This document shows, piece by piece, positions 9,613-19,534 of a stretch of DNA of 64,000 nt. The notes below the pieces were generated by a model that saw nothing but the letters and a program-made list of their open reading frames with translations, was not told the origin of the DNA and did no database searches. Origin of the DNA: Bacillota bacterium (GTDB lineage Bacteria; Bacillota; Desulfitobacteriia; Desulfitobacteriales; JAJXUE01). A program made the translations under genes and the position numbers. Each line of letters opens with the position of its first letter. The stretch's first letter is position 1. Location: contig JAJXUE010000002.1 of assembly GCA_021783135.1 (NCBI GenBank), forward strand, positions 36,625 to 100,624, in the 5' to 3' direction.

Positions 9613-10673
9613 CGTAGAAACTCACCTTCTTCTTTTAGTTCCTGACCAATTAATAAATTAAACCGGCGCAGGTAGTCGAAGGTTTGTTCCAAGGTCATCA
9701 AGGAGTCGGCAGAGCTGTATTCCTTGGTTAAAGCAGGGTCGCCTTCATGTTCCGTCACTAACTCCGGCAGCATCGCTTTAATGGCATAATAGTCACCCCG
9801 ATCATAGGTGCGCCATGCTTCCTCGTCCGAAACCATGATTTCATGTATCTTTTCCCCCGGTCGAATACCGGTTACAACTAGCTCAATGTCGCGATCTTCA
9901 ATCAGGGCGCGTGCAACATCCATCATGCACGACGCCGGAACACGCGGCACGAACGTTTCGCCGGGTTTGGCATGTTCAATCGCCGCAAAAATTGTATCCA
10001 CCGCATATTCCAACGGCAACAAGAAGCGAGTCATGTCTTCAGTCGTAATGGTTACAGGTCCGCCATGCTTAATTTGTTCGTGGAACAAGGGAATAACCGA
10101 GCCTCTGGAGGCTAAAACGTTACCGTAACGCACACAAATGAACCTAGTCTGTGGTGCGTTGATGTTAGCCCCGATAAAGATCCGCTCCATCATGGCTTTG
10201 GTCATACCCATGACATTTACTGGTTTACAAGCTTTGTCCGTCGAAACACCCACCACAGTTTCAATGTCGAGACCATTTTCACGAATCGCTCGGACGATAT
10301 TTTCCGCCCCGGTGACGTTAGTTTGAACTGCTTCATATGGGAAGTATTCGCAAGAAGGGACTTGTTTTAGGGCCGCAGCACTGATCACGATATCGGCACC
10401 TTTTAAGACGGAACAAACCGAGTGGTAGTCGCGCACATCCCCAATTCGAAATTCCAGTAAGCGCCGGAAATTGTTATAAATAAGTTCATCAGTGGCCTTG
10501 TACTTTTCTTGATACTCCATGCGCATAAAGTGTTGCTTAGCCTCATCGCGGGAGAAGATAATAATTTTTTTTGGGTTGCCCATTTGACCTGACAGCAGGC
10601 GTCTGGTAAGCACCTTGCCAAGAGAACCGGTCCCACCGGTAACTACGATTACTTTATTGTCAAACAGCGACAT
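9609..10673 (-). CDS. capE: Polysaccharide biosynthesis SDR: UDP-GlcNAc 4,6-dehydratase/5-epimerase (CapE/WbjB/WbvB-like)
   Basis: VIVVTGGTGSLGKVLTRRLL, DVRDYHSV, ALKQVPSCEYFPYEAVQTNV, VSTDKACKPVNVMGMTKAMME. Confidence 0.82.
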   Translation of the reverse strand: MSLFDNKVIVVTGGTGSLGKVLTRRLLSGQMGNPKKIIIFSRDEAKQHFMRMEYQEKYKATDELIYNNFRRLLEFRIGDVRDYHSVCSVLKGADIVISAAALKQVPSCEYFPYEAVQTNVTGAENIVRAIRENGLDIETVVGVSTDKACKPVNVMGMTKAMMERIFIGANINAPQTRFICVRYGNVLASRGSVIPLFHEQIKHGGPVTITTEDMTRFLLPLEYAVDTIFAAIEHAKPGETFVPRVPASCMMDVARALIEDRDIELVVTGIRPGEKIHEIMVSDEEAWRTYDRGDYYAIKAMLPELVTEHEGDPALTKEYSSADSLMTLEQTFDYLRRFNLLIGQELKEEGEFLR

Positions 10674-10700
10674 ATGATTACCCCCTTTGTTTATGTCTCT

Positions 10701-11585
10701 TTATTTTTGCTTGTAGTTAAAACTTAAGAACTCCTGATGCATAGCCGCAACCAGTTGCGGCCAAGACGGTGGGTGATAGCCGGTTGCTTCCCTAAAGCGA
10801 CTGGAGTCTAGGGAACGGTCCAAACAGAAATCAGCATCTGGTTCGATCTCAATATTCTTAGCGTAGACATTACCAACTATTTTCAAGAGTTCATACTTGT
10901 TAATCGGGTCGGAGGAAACTTGCCACAAACCGTGTAATTCCGGTTTTGGCAGCACATACCGGTCAATAATTGCTGCTATTTCCACGGTGGGAAAACCGGT
11001 GTAAATTGCTTTGGTAAAACCCCTTATTTTACCGGACTGTGCTAGAAACCAGTCGATTAAACCAAAACTGCTTTTTAATTCATGCCCTATAATCGAAGTG
11101 CGCAAGGTGATTGTATGCGGATAAGCAACCTCACCTAAGAATTTTGTCCTGCCGTATAAGTCGGTAGCATTGGACTCATCAGCTTCCGTATAGTTTCCCT
11201 TAACTCCGTCAAATACACAATCCGTGCTAATGTGAATCATCCTGGCTCCGGCAGCCTGACAAAGCTTAGCTATGCGGTGCGGCAGTAAAGCGTTAGTGTT
11301 AATAGTGGTAATGGGATCTTGGGCTGATGGCAACTGCTTGATTATGCCGATGCAGTTAATTACAACATCAGGTTTAGTTTCAGCGATAGCACGAATAACA
11401 GTATCAAAATTGTCCACGTCCACATTACCAATGATATTAGACATAAGTTCAGGCGCAAAAAACTGCTCCAAGCCTGACATACTGCGCGCCGTTGCATAAA
11501 CTTCATGCCCTGACGCCGCAAGCCGCGCCAACAAAGTGTGCCCCAACATACCGGTGGCGCCGAGAATTAATATCCTATCTCCCAT
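10701..11585 (-). CDS. RmlD-like NDP-sugar reductase (WbvR-like)
   Basis: ILILGATGMLGHTLLARL, ISTDCVFDGVKGNYTEADESNATDLYGRTKFLGE; SD before ATG at 11585. Confidence 0.8.
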   Translation of the reverse strand: MGDRILILGATGMLGHTLLARLAASGHEVYATARSMSGLEQFFAPELMSNIIGNVDVDNFDTVIRAIAETKPDVVINCIGIIKQLPSAQDPITTINTNALLPHRIAKLCQAAGARMIHISTDCVFDGVKGNYTEADESNATDLYGRTKFLGEVAYPHTITLRTSIIGHELKSSFGLIDWFLAQSGKIRGFTKAIYTGFPTVEIAAIIDRYVLPKPELHGLWQVSSDPINKYELLKIVGNVYAKNIEIEPDADFCLDRSLDSSRFREATGYHPPSWPQLVAAMHQEFLSFNYKQK

Positions 11586-12837
11586 TGATACCAGCCTTTC
11601 TGCGCGCAATAACATCTGTATACAGCGCTAATATTCGATCGACGTGGGTGTTTACATCGTAATGTTCGCGGGCTAACGCGAGGGCCTGTTCTCCGATTTG
11701 CCTTCTTGCGTCAGGATTATTAATTAAATTTTCCAATTCAGCACATAGGGCAGCCGCATCTCCTTTGGGTACTGCTACTCCACCCTCAGGAGCAAATGTG
11801 ACCTCAGGCAAAGCAGTTCCTTCAAACGTTATTACGGGCTTACCGCACGCCATTGCCTCAATTGCCATCATGCCAAAGGCTTCTCCCATTGAAGGCATAA
11901 GGAAAACATCACTCGCATTATACGCTTGTACAGTCAATGCGTCATCATTTACCCAACCCAAATCTATTATCTGATATTTGCCGCGAAACTCGTCAGCTAA
12001 TCCACGAACATTGAACGTAAGCAGACAAACTGGTTGCTTAACTTCAAGTTTACGTAGGCATTCTTTAATAAAAGAAAGACCTTTAAACTCACCTTCTACC
12101 GCTCTAAACGTTACAACAATGCTACCTGGAAATATGCCCAACCTTTGCTTAGCGTCCTCATTGTCCATTGGTTTAAACTTATTTAAATCGATACCAAAAG
12201 GTATAAGGTGTAAACGGTGTTCCGCCAATAATGGGCTGGCCTGAGCTAGTTTCAACATCCACTTCGATGCCAACACAATATCCACCGGAGAATGTTTATA
12301 TAAGAATTTTTTCATCCGCCACATGCCTGCTGTGGTATCCCTGCGTATTGGAAACAGTGTATTGAGATCGGGACATTTACCGCATCCTGTCTTCCATTTT
12401 TCACAACTGAAAGGGTGAACACAGTGGCCGGTAAGAGCCCAGGGATCATGTAAAGTCCATACGCTGGGTTTTAGATGAGTCAACCACGGAAAACTGGCAA
12501 TACTAAAATAACCACTATGTATAAGATGATAATGAACTAAATCTGCTGACCTAAACCGTCTATTAAACGGTAACTGCCAAGAAAAAGGGTAAAGTAAAGA
12601 TTGAATAGACATGGCGTTCTCGGCAAGCGATGCAACTCCTGATATTAGTCGCCGGGCTTTACCGTCAGCTAACTTCCAGGTTAGTTCGTCATCTGAATCT
12701 TTTTTAAGCACACAGTTTTGCGACTCAATCCCACGTAACAGAAGTTGTTTATGGAGGTCATGTCCATTAAATCTAGTGCCCATTAAGTCTGTGTACCCTA
12801 GTTGCAAAGTCCGCATTACTTTCACTCCATTATTCAT
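11575..12837 (-). CDS. Glycosyltransferase family 4
   Basis: GT-B C-terminal motif PSMGEAFGMMAIEAMACGKPVITFEGTALPE. Confidence 0.85.
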   Translation of the reverse strand: MNNGVKVMRTLQLGYTDLMGTRFNGHDLHKQLLLRGIESQNCVLKKDSDDELTWKLADGKARRLISGVASLAENAMSIQSLLYPFSWQLPFNRRFRSADLVHYHLIHSGYFSIASFPWLTHLKPSVWTLHDPWALTGHCVHPFSCEKWKTGCGKCPDLNTLFPIRRDTTAGMWRMKKFLYKHSPVDIVLASKWMLKLAQASPLLAEHRLHLIPFGIDLNKFKPMDNEDAKQRLGIFPGSIVVTFRAVEGEFKGLSFIKECLRKLEVKQPVCLLTFNVRGLADEFRGKYQIIDLGWVNDDALTVQAYNASDVFLMPSMGEAFGMMAIEAMACGKPVITFEGTALPEVTFAPEGGVAVPKGDAAALCAELENLINNPDARRQIGEQALALAREHYDVNTHVDRILALYTDVIARRKAGINGR

Positions 12838-14056
12838 TTGTACTTAACGGGACTAGAAAATCAGCAGAAACTTGTAAAAAATCAGCTAAACTTTGTCGCA
12901 TTGAAGAGAGGGAAAGATATTTTTCAAACGCTTGTGACCCTTTAAAGGCAACATTCACATATAGATTGTTGTCACTAAGTAGCAAGCTGAGTTTCGCTAT
13001 GATTTCTTCCTTTTGTAGCGAGCAACAGCATACTGCAGCTCTGTTTTCTTTGAGGAAACGAGCGGGCGATGCATATTCTGGGCCGTGAAAAAAAACAGGA
13101 CGTCCCGCCGCTAAGTATGTAGTTAATTTAGATGGAAAACTCAAACGTGATTCCGTTTCGAATTGCTTACTAAACCAATATGGACAGTATAAAACATCCA
13201 TCTCACTCATCAACTTAATTGTGTCCTGTTGGGTTGCCCAGCCTAGAAATTCAACATTCATCAGGGCATTTGCTTCTACGTTAAGCCTTCGCCCTAAAAT
13301 TCTTATTTTAATATTTTTACCCTCTATTTTCCAATTGACAGAATCAAGAGCCGCAACCAATGCCATCCATTCTTCCGAGGCATATATTTGCCCCGCTATG
13401 CCAATGGTAAATTCTTTACCGCAATTAAGTCCCTGGGCAGGTTGTAGGGCTAAACTTGTATTAAGACTGGGAATTAGCGGTATAGACCTTACACCATAAT
13501 CATGTTGATATCTCTCGGCCATTGCCCAAGAGGCTGCAGCACATGTCGCACTGTGCCGTATCGCTCGTTCAAATTCACGTACTACTTGAGATTGGGTGAA
13601 TTTATCTACGCCATTTTCCCTTAACCACCAATAGGGAGGATCCCACACTTCTGTTAACAACGGAACTCCTAAGCCTTTAGCAACAGGTCGCGCCAATCTG
13701 ATCATAGTCTGTCCCTCAAGGACACACCAAACCATGTCAACTCCCAATGATTTACCTAATTTGATAGCTTTATTAACGATTTTTCTATGTTCAACTTTCG
13801 CATAGGTATTTTCCATAAATAGAGATATTGCTGTACTTAAGATGGATGGAGAGAATAACCAAGTTTCCCTCGGTCGATTAAAATATTCAAGCGGAACCCA
13901 GTCTAGATCATCCGAAACCTGCGGCTTAAGATATGGATTAACAACAGCAAAACAAGCTACTGACCCTTGCGGCAGAAACCTGCACAACTGATCCAATACT
14001 AATCCTGCTGTATAGTTTTTACACGGCGGCATTCCCGTCAATAGTAGTATCTTCAT
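12830..14056 (-). CDS. Glycosyltransferase (GT-B fold)
   Basis: GIAGQIYASEEWMALVAAL...LSFPSKLTTYLAAGRPVFFHGPEYASPA. Confidence 0.72.
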   Translation of the reverse strand: MKILLLTGMPPCKNYTAGLVLDQLCRFLPQGSVACFAVVNPYLKPQVSDDLDWVPLEYFNRPRETWLFSPSILSTAISLFMENTYAKVEHRKIVNKAIKLGKSLGVDMVWCVLEGQTMIRLARPVAKGLGVPLLTEVWDPPYWWLRENGVDKFTQSQVVREFERAIRHSATCAAASWAMAERYQHDYGVRSIPLIPSLNTSLALQPAQGLNCGKEFTIGIAGQIYASEEWMALVAALDSVNWKIEGKNIKIRILGRRLNVEANALMNVEFLGWATQQDTIKLMSEMDVLYCPYWFSKQFETESRLSFPSKLTTYLAAGRPVFFHGPEYASPARFLKENRAAVCCCSLQKEEIIAKLSLLLSDNNLYVNVAFKGSQAFEKYLSLSSMRQSLADFLQVSADFLVPLSTNE

Positions 14057-14096
14057 TGCGAAACTCCTCTAGTCTCTTTTGCTTACCGAACCACGT

Positions 14097-15293
14097 TCAA
14101 TTATTATTCAACAACTTGATAAATTGTTGAGCAACAATGTTAACATCAAATTCCTGTTCCGCGACTTCTCGCGCTCGCCGTGCCAAATTCTCCTTCAATG
14201 TATCATCTAAAATTATTCGCTCAAGTGCAATCTGAACTGCAGTTGAATCATCCTCGTTTACAACGACCCCGCATTCGTTTTTCTCAAAAAACCAACTTAA
14301 AAATGAATCAGGCGGTGCGTGCACTAGGATGGGCTTGCCCATAGCAAGATATTCCCCTGTTTTACCAGGTGCTGACGTTTTTATTACCTCATTAATAGCT
14401 GATTTAAAAGCCAAAGGAAGAAACAAAATGTCTGCCTGTCGGAGTACTTTAGGTACTTCTGCACCCGCAATATGTCCATGATATACAACCATCTCGCCAA
14501 TAACACCGTTTTCAACAAGTTTTGCCTTTGGCTGAGAGGTATAAAGGTGCAATTTTATCGTCTTATGTTCTACATTACGAATTGCAGCTATAATATTGCG
14601 AAATGCGTCATAATGAGCATGGTAAATGGAACCAGTATAAACAATGTTAACTTCTCCTGTATTAAATATCTTGGGTTCTTGATCCAATTCTGACAAATTA
14701 GGTAGGATTGTAGGATTTCTGAGAATTTCACTGTCAACACCGTAGCGGAGTAGGTATTCGTTCCGCATATTTTCATTGGGAACAATAACCGTATGCGCGC
14801 CTTTTATTATTTTCGGTTCAAGCAACTTGGCTGCAGTACGCTCTAAACCTATCCACTGGTAGGCATAATCATCAAAAACATATGGTATAAGTAATATTTT
14901 GGTCCATTTAGTTGCCAAGTAAGCAGCCGGGAGGTCAGCAAAATCGCCTGTACACGCCACTAAAACCTCACATCTTTCCATCCTTATAAGCGCGACAAGT
15001 TGCTTAGCACGTGAAATTATAGTTATTGTCATATTTATCGCATTGCGAAGCTTGAATAAATTCCAGCGTGTTGGCCTAGATAATTGATAAGGTGGTTTAA
15101 AAACAATATAGTTTCCTGGGAGACAGCTGGATTCTGTGCTCGAACAGCAATCATACTTTACCGATGAAATCAAACAGTATGCTGCCGAATTTAGTTTTTG
15201 CAATAAACGGTATAATACTATCGCCTGACCGGATGGATCCGGTGGCAATGCGTGTGATAGTATGGCCATTTTTTTTAACGCAGTTTCCACCAT
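14097..15293 (-). CDS. Glycosyltransferase family 4-like
   Basis: NIVYTGSIYHAHYDAFRNIIAAI...APGKTGEYLAMGKPILVHAPPDS; SD GAAGGA before ATG at 15293. Confidence 0.78.
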   Translation of the reverse strand: MVETALKKMAILSHALPPDPSGQAIVLYRLLQKLNSAAYCLISSVKYDCCSSTESSCLPGNYIVFKPPYQLSRPTRWNLFKLRNAINMTITIISRAKQLVALIRMERCEVLVACTGDFADLPAAYLATKWTKILLIPYVFDDYAYQWIGLERTAAKLLEPKIIKGAHTVIVPNENMRNEYLLRYGVDSEILRNPTILPNLSELDQEPKIFNTGEVNIVYTGSIYHAHYDAFRNIIAAIRNVEHKTIKLHLYTSQPKAKLVENGVIGEMVVYHGHIAGAEVPKVLRQADILFLPLAFKSAINEVIKTSAPGKTGEYLAMGKPILVHAPPDSFLSWFFEKNECGVVVNEDDSTAVQIALERIILDDTLKENLARRAREVAEQEFDVNIVAQQFIKLLNNN

Positions 15294-15344
15294 AGTGTAT
15301 CCTTCTTCATTTAACAATTTCTTGCAATATTTTACGATTCATGT

Positions 15345-16508
15345 TTAGACCTTTTTATATGCCCCAATCACTTGCGGTTGCACGAACGGATAATCAATCC
15401 GCGTCCTAAGCATTTCTAGGTTATGTTGAGCCGCTTGGTCGACAAGCTCGTCATCATTCAGGGCACGCTTCAGTGCATTGGCAAACCCTACCGCATCTTC
15501 CGGTTGCGCCAGAAACCCGTTCACGCCCCCTTCAATCCACTCTGCCGTAGACACAGTGTCCGATTGAATGGGGAATGAACCCATTACCATGGCCTCGAGC
15601 ATGGAATTAGGTGTCCCGTCACTAATGCTTGACGCCAGTGATACTCGTGCCTCGCCAAATAGTTTTAGCATCGCCTCGTGGGGACTATAAGGCATAATTT
15701 CCAACTCCACTTGCATTGCTTGCAATGTTTTGGTGGCAAAATCGATAAGCTCTTGACTTCCCGGCAAGTAAATCACGATCTTATACCCTTGTAATTCTGC
15801 GGCGCATAATGCAAGCGCTTGGATGATGGTAAACGGACGATAAACCCATCCGTCATATCCCTTAACCACAATGCTGCGTCTTTGTGAGGGCCTCACACGG
15901 GAGGTAAGCTGCAGCATGTCGTCGATTTTGAAGCCTCCGACGCCGGGAAATACCCCCAATAATTCACCCGTAAAGCCATATTTATGGGCAAGCTCCACAT
16001 CACGCTGACAGTCAGTAAATAAATAGTCACAGTTTGCCAGGACTTGCTTAATTCGCTCCATGTGATCCGGCAGGTATTGAAAATAGTAAATGTCACTGCC
16101 CCAACAGGAATAGATCCAAGTCGGTAACCTTTTTAGCCATGCCTTAGCCTCATAGGTCAGATATGCCGCATGCTGCATTTCTAGTGAGTGAACAACATCA
16201 GGTTTAATCTTTTTAATTAAACGCGCCAGCCAGTAGGCACGGTTTTCCGTAAACGGCAAAAGCTTGGCGACAAGCTTGCGCAACCGTGTACCCTGGCGCA
16301 ATGGGTATAAATTATAGGCTTCTGCCATGCGATTTGCCGGCAAACTAGGATTATTAACAAAGTAAACTTGTACATTGGACAAATCTACATGTGGCAAATC
16401 ATAATCATAAACTGCAAAAAGGTGTATATCCCAGCCTTGATCAGCCAGTTGACTAATCCAACGTGCCGTATGCACACTATTATGCATGGCGACAAACAAT
16501 ATTTTCAT
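15345..16508 (-). CDS. Glycosyltransferase family 4
   Basis: MKILFVAMHNSVHTARWISQLADQGWDIHLFAVYD...SSISDGTPNSMLEAMVMGSFPIQSD. Confidence 0.82.
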   Translation of the reverse strand: MKILFVAMHNSVHTARWISQLADQGWDIHLFAVYDYDLPHVDLSNVQVYFVNNPSLPANRMAEAYNLYPLRQGTRLRKLVAKLLPFTENRAYWLARLIKKIKPDVVHSLEMQHAAYLTYEAKAWLKRLPTWIYSCWGSDIYYFQYLPDHMERIKQVLANCDYLFTDCQRDVELAHKYGFTGELLGVFPGVGGFKIDDMLQLTSRVRPSQRRSIVVKGYDGWVYRPFTIIQALALCAAELQGYKIVIYLPGSQELIDFATKTLQAMQVELEIMPYSPHEAMLKLFGEARVSLASSISDGTPNSMLEAMVMGSFPIQSDTVSTAEWIEGGVNGFLAQPEDAVGFANALKRALNDDELVDQAAQHNLEMLRTRIDYPFVQPQVIGAYKKV

Positions 16509-16529
16509 TGTATTAAAGCCTTCCACGAC

Positions 16530-18257
16530 TCAGATTGGGACATCTGTCCACTCTGCAGTTGTTTCTGCAGGAATATCTAAAAATGGTTTTCCGTCAATTA
16601 CCCTATCCACCAGAGTCCCAAACATAGGGTCACGCTGGGGCCATAAAAACTTTAAGTCTTTAAAATATGGCCTGGTTAAATACTCAATCTTTGTCCTGTG
16701 TAAAAATGGTATCCTGATAATTTGACGGAAGAACCTTAGGTAAGTAAACTTGACAGCTAACTCTTGTTCGGATGGAGTTAAATCCCTGTCCCAAGTTTTT
16801 TCCAGCAATTCATACATGTGTTGCCTATTGGCGACATCCAGAGTAAAGCCGTGTTCACGGTAGTAAACTTCCCCGGCAACCCAAACCTTTCTCCCTTGTA
16901 CCGCAAGTTCATATCCAAGGGAGGTAGTGTAAACTCCTACAGCATCGGCTATCTTGGCCAAAGTGTAAGAGTAGGCGTCATCCTCGGGACCAACTATGAC
17001 GATATTGTCAGGTAAAGTTTCATATTTTTGTCGGATACATTGTTCCACGCCAAAAACAGTATGCGCCCATTCAGGTAATTTTTTTTCGGCCGGATGCACC
17101 CGGACTACTAACTGCGAATCTGCTTCATTTCTAACAAACCAATCTATCAGCGCATATACCCATTCCATCATGCCGTTAAACCCTACATCACGATCCAAGC
17201 AGGAGCTGTCCCATATAACATTAGTGAACGCTAAAAACGTCTTTTTGTGGTCTGCGATATGCAGCCTCTGGCGTAGCCCATCAGCCGAAGTTTCAGGTGT
17301 TGGGTGATAATTAATATCACCTATGGTTCCTTTACGCCACCCTGCTAAAAAATTGTTAACATTATATTCCTGTTCATGTGTTAGTGGGTTTACTTTTTCA
17401 GCCGCCCAAATGGCTTTGTCTACATAACCAAGTACGGATGGTTCTACTTGAGAAAAAATAAATGAGTCTTCAAATGGCGGATAACCATCCCAAGTAATTG
17501 TTCTAATTCCATGCGATGTGAAGCAGGTATAGCCGGCCCGGGTATGAAACATCTGACCATTATTTGTTACGACAACCTTAGGATCATAATCAAGCAAAAG
17601 ACGTTCCGCAAATCTATATATTAACAAATTACCTTGGAGAATGCGCGTAAAAACATCAAAAGTAGTTGCATTAAATTCTACCTCACCGAAATAATAATAC
17701 TTAAGTAATTCGTTGGAAATACGCCCAACCTCATAACTATTCTCTCGGAGCTCAAGTAAATCCATATGAGCTGTACGCATTATTTCCGAGTGAACCCTAG
17801 CAATTTCTTCTGTAGACACATAATCAGAAAGTCTAATATATGGCAACTTAAATTGTTTCATCATGTTTACGGTTGCTTGTCTGCATTTATCACATGTTGG
17901 TCTAGGATGGCGAGCAAGTTCATATGGACAGTGTGGCAATGGTTGGTCACACACTGCAAACAATACCCGCCAACCACGTAGTTGCATTGCTAATCCCAAT
18001 AAAAATTGGATATAGATGTGAGGGGCGGCTACTTGAGGAGCCCAGAAAAGAGCCAAATCCGGATTTTTAGTTATGTTATCCGGGATATAAGGCGCTACAT
18101 CCCGTTTAATCAGTTTTTGCATGTACTTCATCCATTTATCCTGTCCAGATGCAATGGGTTTGCCATATGCAATTTTTTTCAATTTGACAACTAATTGTTT
18201 CGGTAACATTGGTTTAATTGTCCGAGCAACCTTGTCTACTAACTCCAAAATGTTCAC
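16530..18257 (-). CDS. Capsule/surface-glycan biosynthesis protein of unassigned family
   Basis: 575-aa ORF within glycan operon; LVVRVHPAEKK and GVYTTSLGYELAVQGRKVWVAG resemble KpsC/KpsS-like transferases; Cys-rich CPYELARHPRPTCDKC. Confidence 0.6.
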   Translation of the reverse strand: MNILELVDKVARTIKPMLPKQLVVKLKKIAYGKPIASGQDKWMKYMQKLIKRDVAPYIPDNITKNPDLALFWAPQVAAPHIYIQFLLGLAMQLRGWRVLFAVCDQPLPHCPYELARHPRPTCDKCRQATVNMMKQFKLPYIRLSDYVSTEEIARVHSEIMRTAHMDLLELRENSYEVGRISNELLKYYYFGEVEFNATTFDVFTRILQGNLLIYRFAERLLLDYDPKVVVTNNGQMFHTRAGYTCFTSHGIRTITWDGYPPFEDSFIFSQVEPSVLGYVDKAIWAAEKVNPLTHEQEYNVNNFLAGWRKGTIGDINYHPTPETSADGLRQRLHIADHKKTFLAFTNVIWDSSCLDRDVGFNGMMEWVYALIDWFVRNEADSQLVVRVHPAEKKLPEWAHTVFGVEQCIRQKYETLPDNIVIVGPEDDAYSYTLAKIADAVGVYTTSLGYELAVQGRKVWVAGEVYYREHGFTLDVANRQHMYELLEKTWDRDLTPSEQELAVKFTYLRFFRQIIRIPFLHRTKIEYLTRPYFKDLKFLWPQRDPMFGTLVDRVIDGKPFLDIPAETTAEWTDVPI

Positions 18258-18261
18258 CTAC

Positions 18262-19533
18262 CTAAATTCTAGTGTGTTTAAAAGTATATGAAGGAATAAT
18301 GTAGGGCCGACTTACAACCAATTCATTGCGCGGCAATTGATCTGAGGGAGTTATTTCTAAAAAAACCCCATTAATGTCCCAAATATCATAGCATATATCA
18401 TACATCACACTATCTGTAATACCAGTATAAATTCCATATAAGTTGGGGCCCAAATCATTTACGTCAATTTGGAATTCTATTTCCCCTTCGCCTTCAATAA
18501 AGCTAATAGGGTCAACTGAGGTTGTTGCTGACAACACGATTACCATTTCACTTCTGCTCGCATCGCGCAGGGCAGCAAAAAAACGAGGATTTTCAATTTT
18601 TTCTTTACAAGTATATCTACCTATAATCTTGATACGATTTGTACCGAAAGAAACATGGTCAATGGCGGTACCATTCATATCAGTAACGGTTACAGTCGAA
18701 AATCTGGCCTGGCCAGTACCACGCCTAACATGTGACTGGTCGTGACCATAGTGTTGCAAAGCATCCTTTTGATGCGCGTTGCTCACTTGATGATATGCCA
18801 ATAATGCATCGTCAACATTGCCGTAAAATATCGGTTTACTTTGATCCAAACAAATACCATGTTTGCACACAGATTTAATATGCGAATCGCTATGTGACAC
18901 AAAAACTATGGAAACACCGTTTCTTTGTAGTTCCTTTATTTTGTCCATACACTTAATCTGGAATTGGTAATCTCCAACTGCCAATACCTCATCGATTAAG
19001 AGTAAGTCGGGTACACAGTTAATAGCAATAGCAAACCCTAGGCGAACATACATGCCGCTAGAATAATGTTTTACTGGCGTATCAATAAAATCAGCGATGC
19101 CCGAAAAATCCAAAATGGCATCAAACTTTTGGTCTATTTCCCTTTTACTCAGTCCTAAAATAGAGCCATTAACATAAATATTTTCACGTCCAGTGAGCAT
19201 TGGGTGAAAACCGGCGCCAACCTCAATCAGGGCTCCAACACGGCCGTCGATTCTAACCCGCCCTTTATCCGGAGTGTATATGCCGTTAATGACTTTTAAG
19301 AGGGTACTCTTTCCTGAACCATTTCTACCTATCAAACCAATAGATTCTCCCTGCTTTAACACGAAGCTAACGTCATCAACCGCCCAAAACTCTCCGTCCC
19401 TGAGTTTGGTACTATTTGTTTTTACCCCAAAAAAATCGCGTGTAATATCCGCCGCTCCGTGCAACATCACATGCTTTAGCGACTTACTAAACTTCTTTGA
19501 TGCATTTTCAACTTTTAAAATAGTTTTATCCAT
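18262..19533 (-). CDS. wzt: Polysaccharide ABC exporter ATP-binding protein with C-terminal Wzt-like domain
   Basis: Walker A GRNGSGKSTLLK, signature HYSSGMYVRLGFAIA, Walker B LLLIDEVLAVGD; extended beta-rich C-terminus. Confidence 0.9.
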   Translation of the reverse strand: MDKTILKVENASKKFSKSLKHVMLHGAADITRDFFGVKTNSTKLRDGEFWAVDDVSFVLKQGESIGLIGRNGSGKSTLLKVINGIYTPDKGRVRIDGRVGALIEVGAGFHPMLTGRENIYVNGSILGLSKREIDQKFDAILDFSGIADFIDTPVKHYSSGMYVRLGFAIAINCVPDLLLIDEVLAVGDYQFQIKCMDKIKELQRNGVSIVFVSHSDSHIKSVCKHGICLDQSKPIFYGNVDDALLAYHQVSNAHQKDALQHYGHDQSHVRRGTGQARFSTVTVTDMNGTAIDHVSFGTNRIKIIGRYTCKEKIENPRFFAALRDASRSEMVIVLSATTSVDPISFIEGEGEIEFQIDVNDLGPNLYGIYTGITDSVMYDICYDIWDINGVFLEITPSDQLPRNELVVSRPYIIPSYTFKHTRI

Positions 19534-19534
19534 A

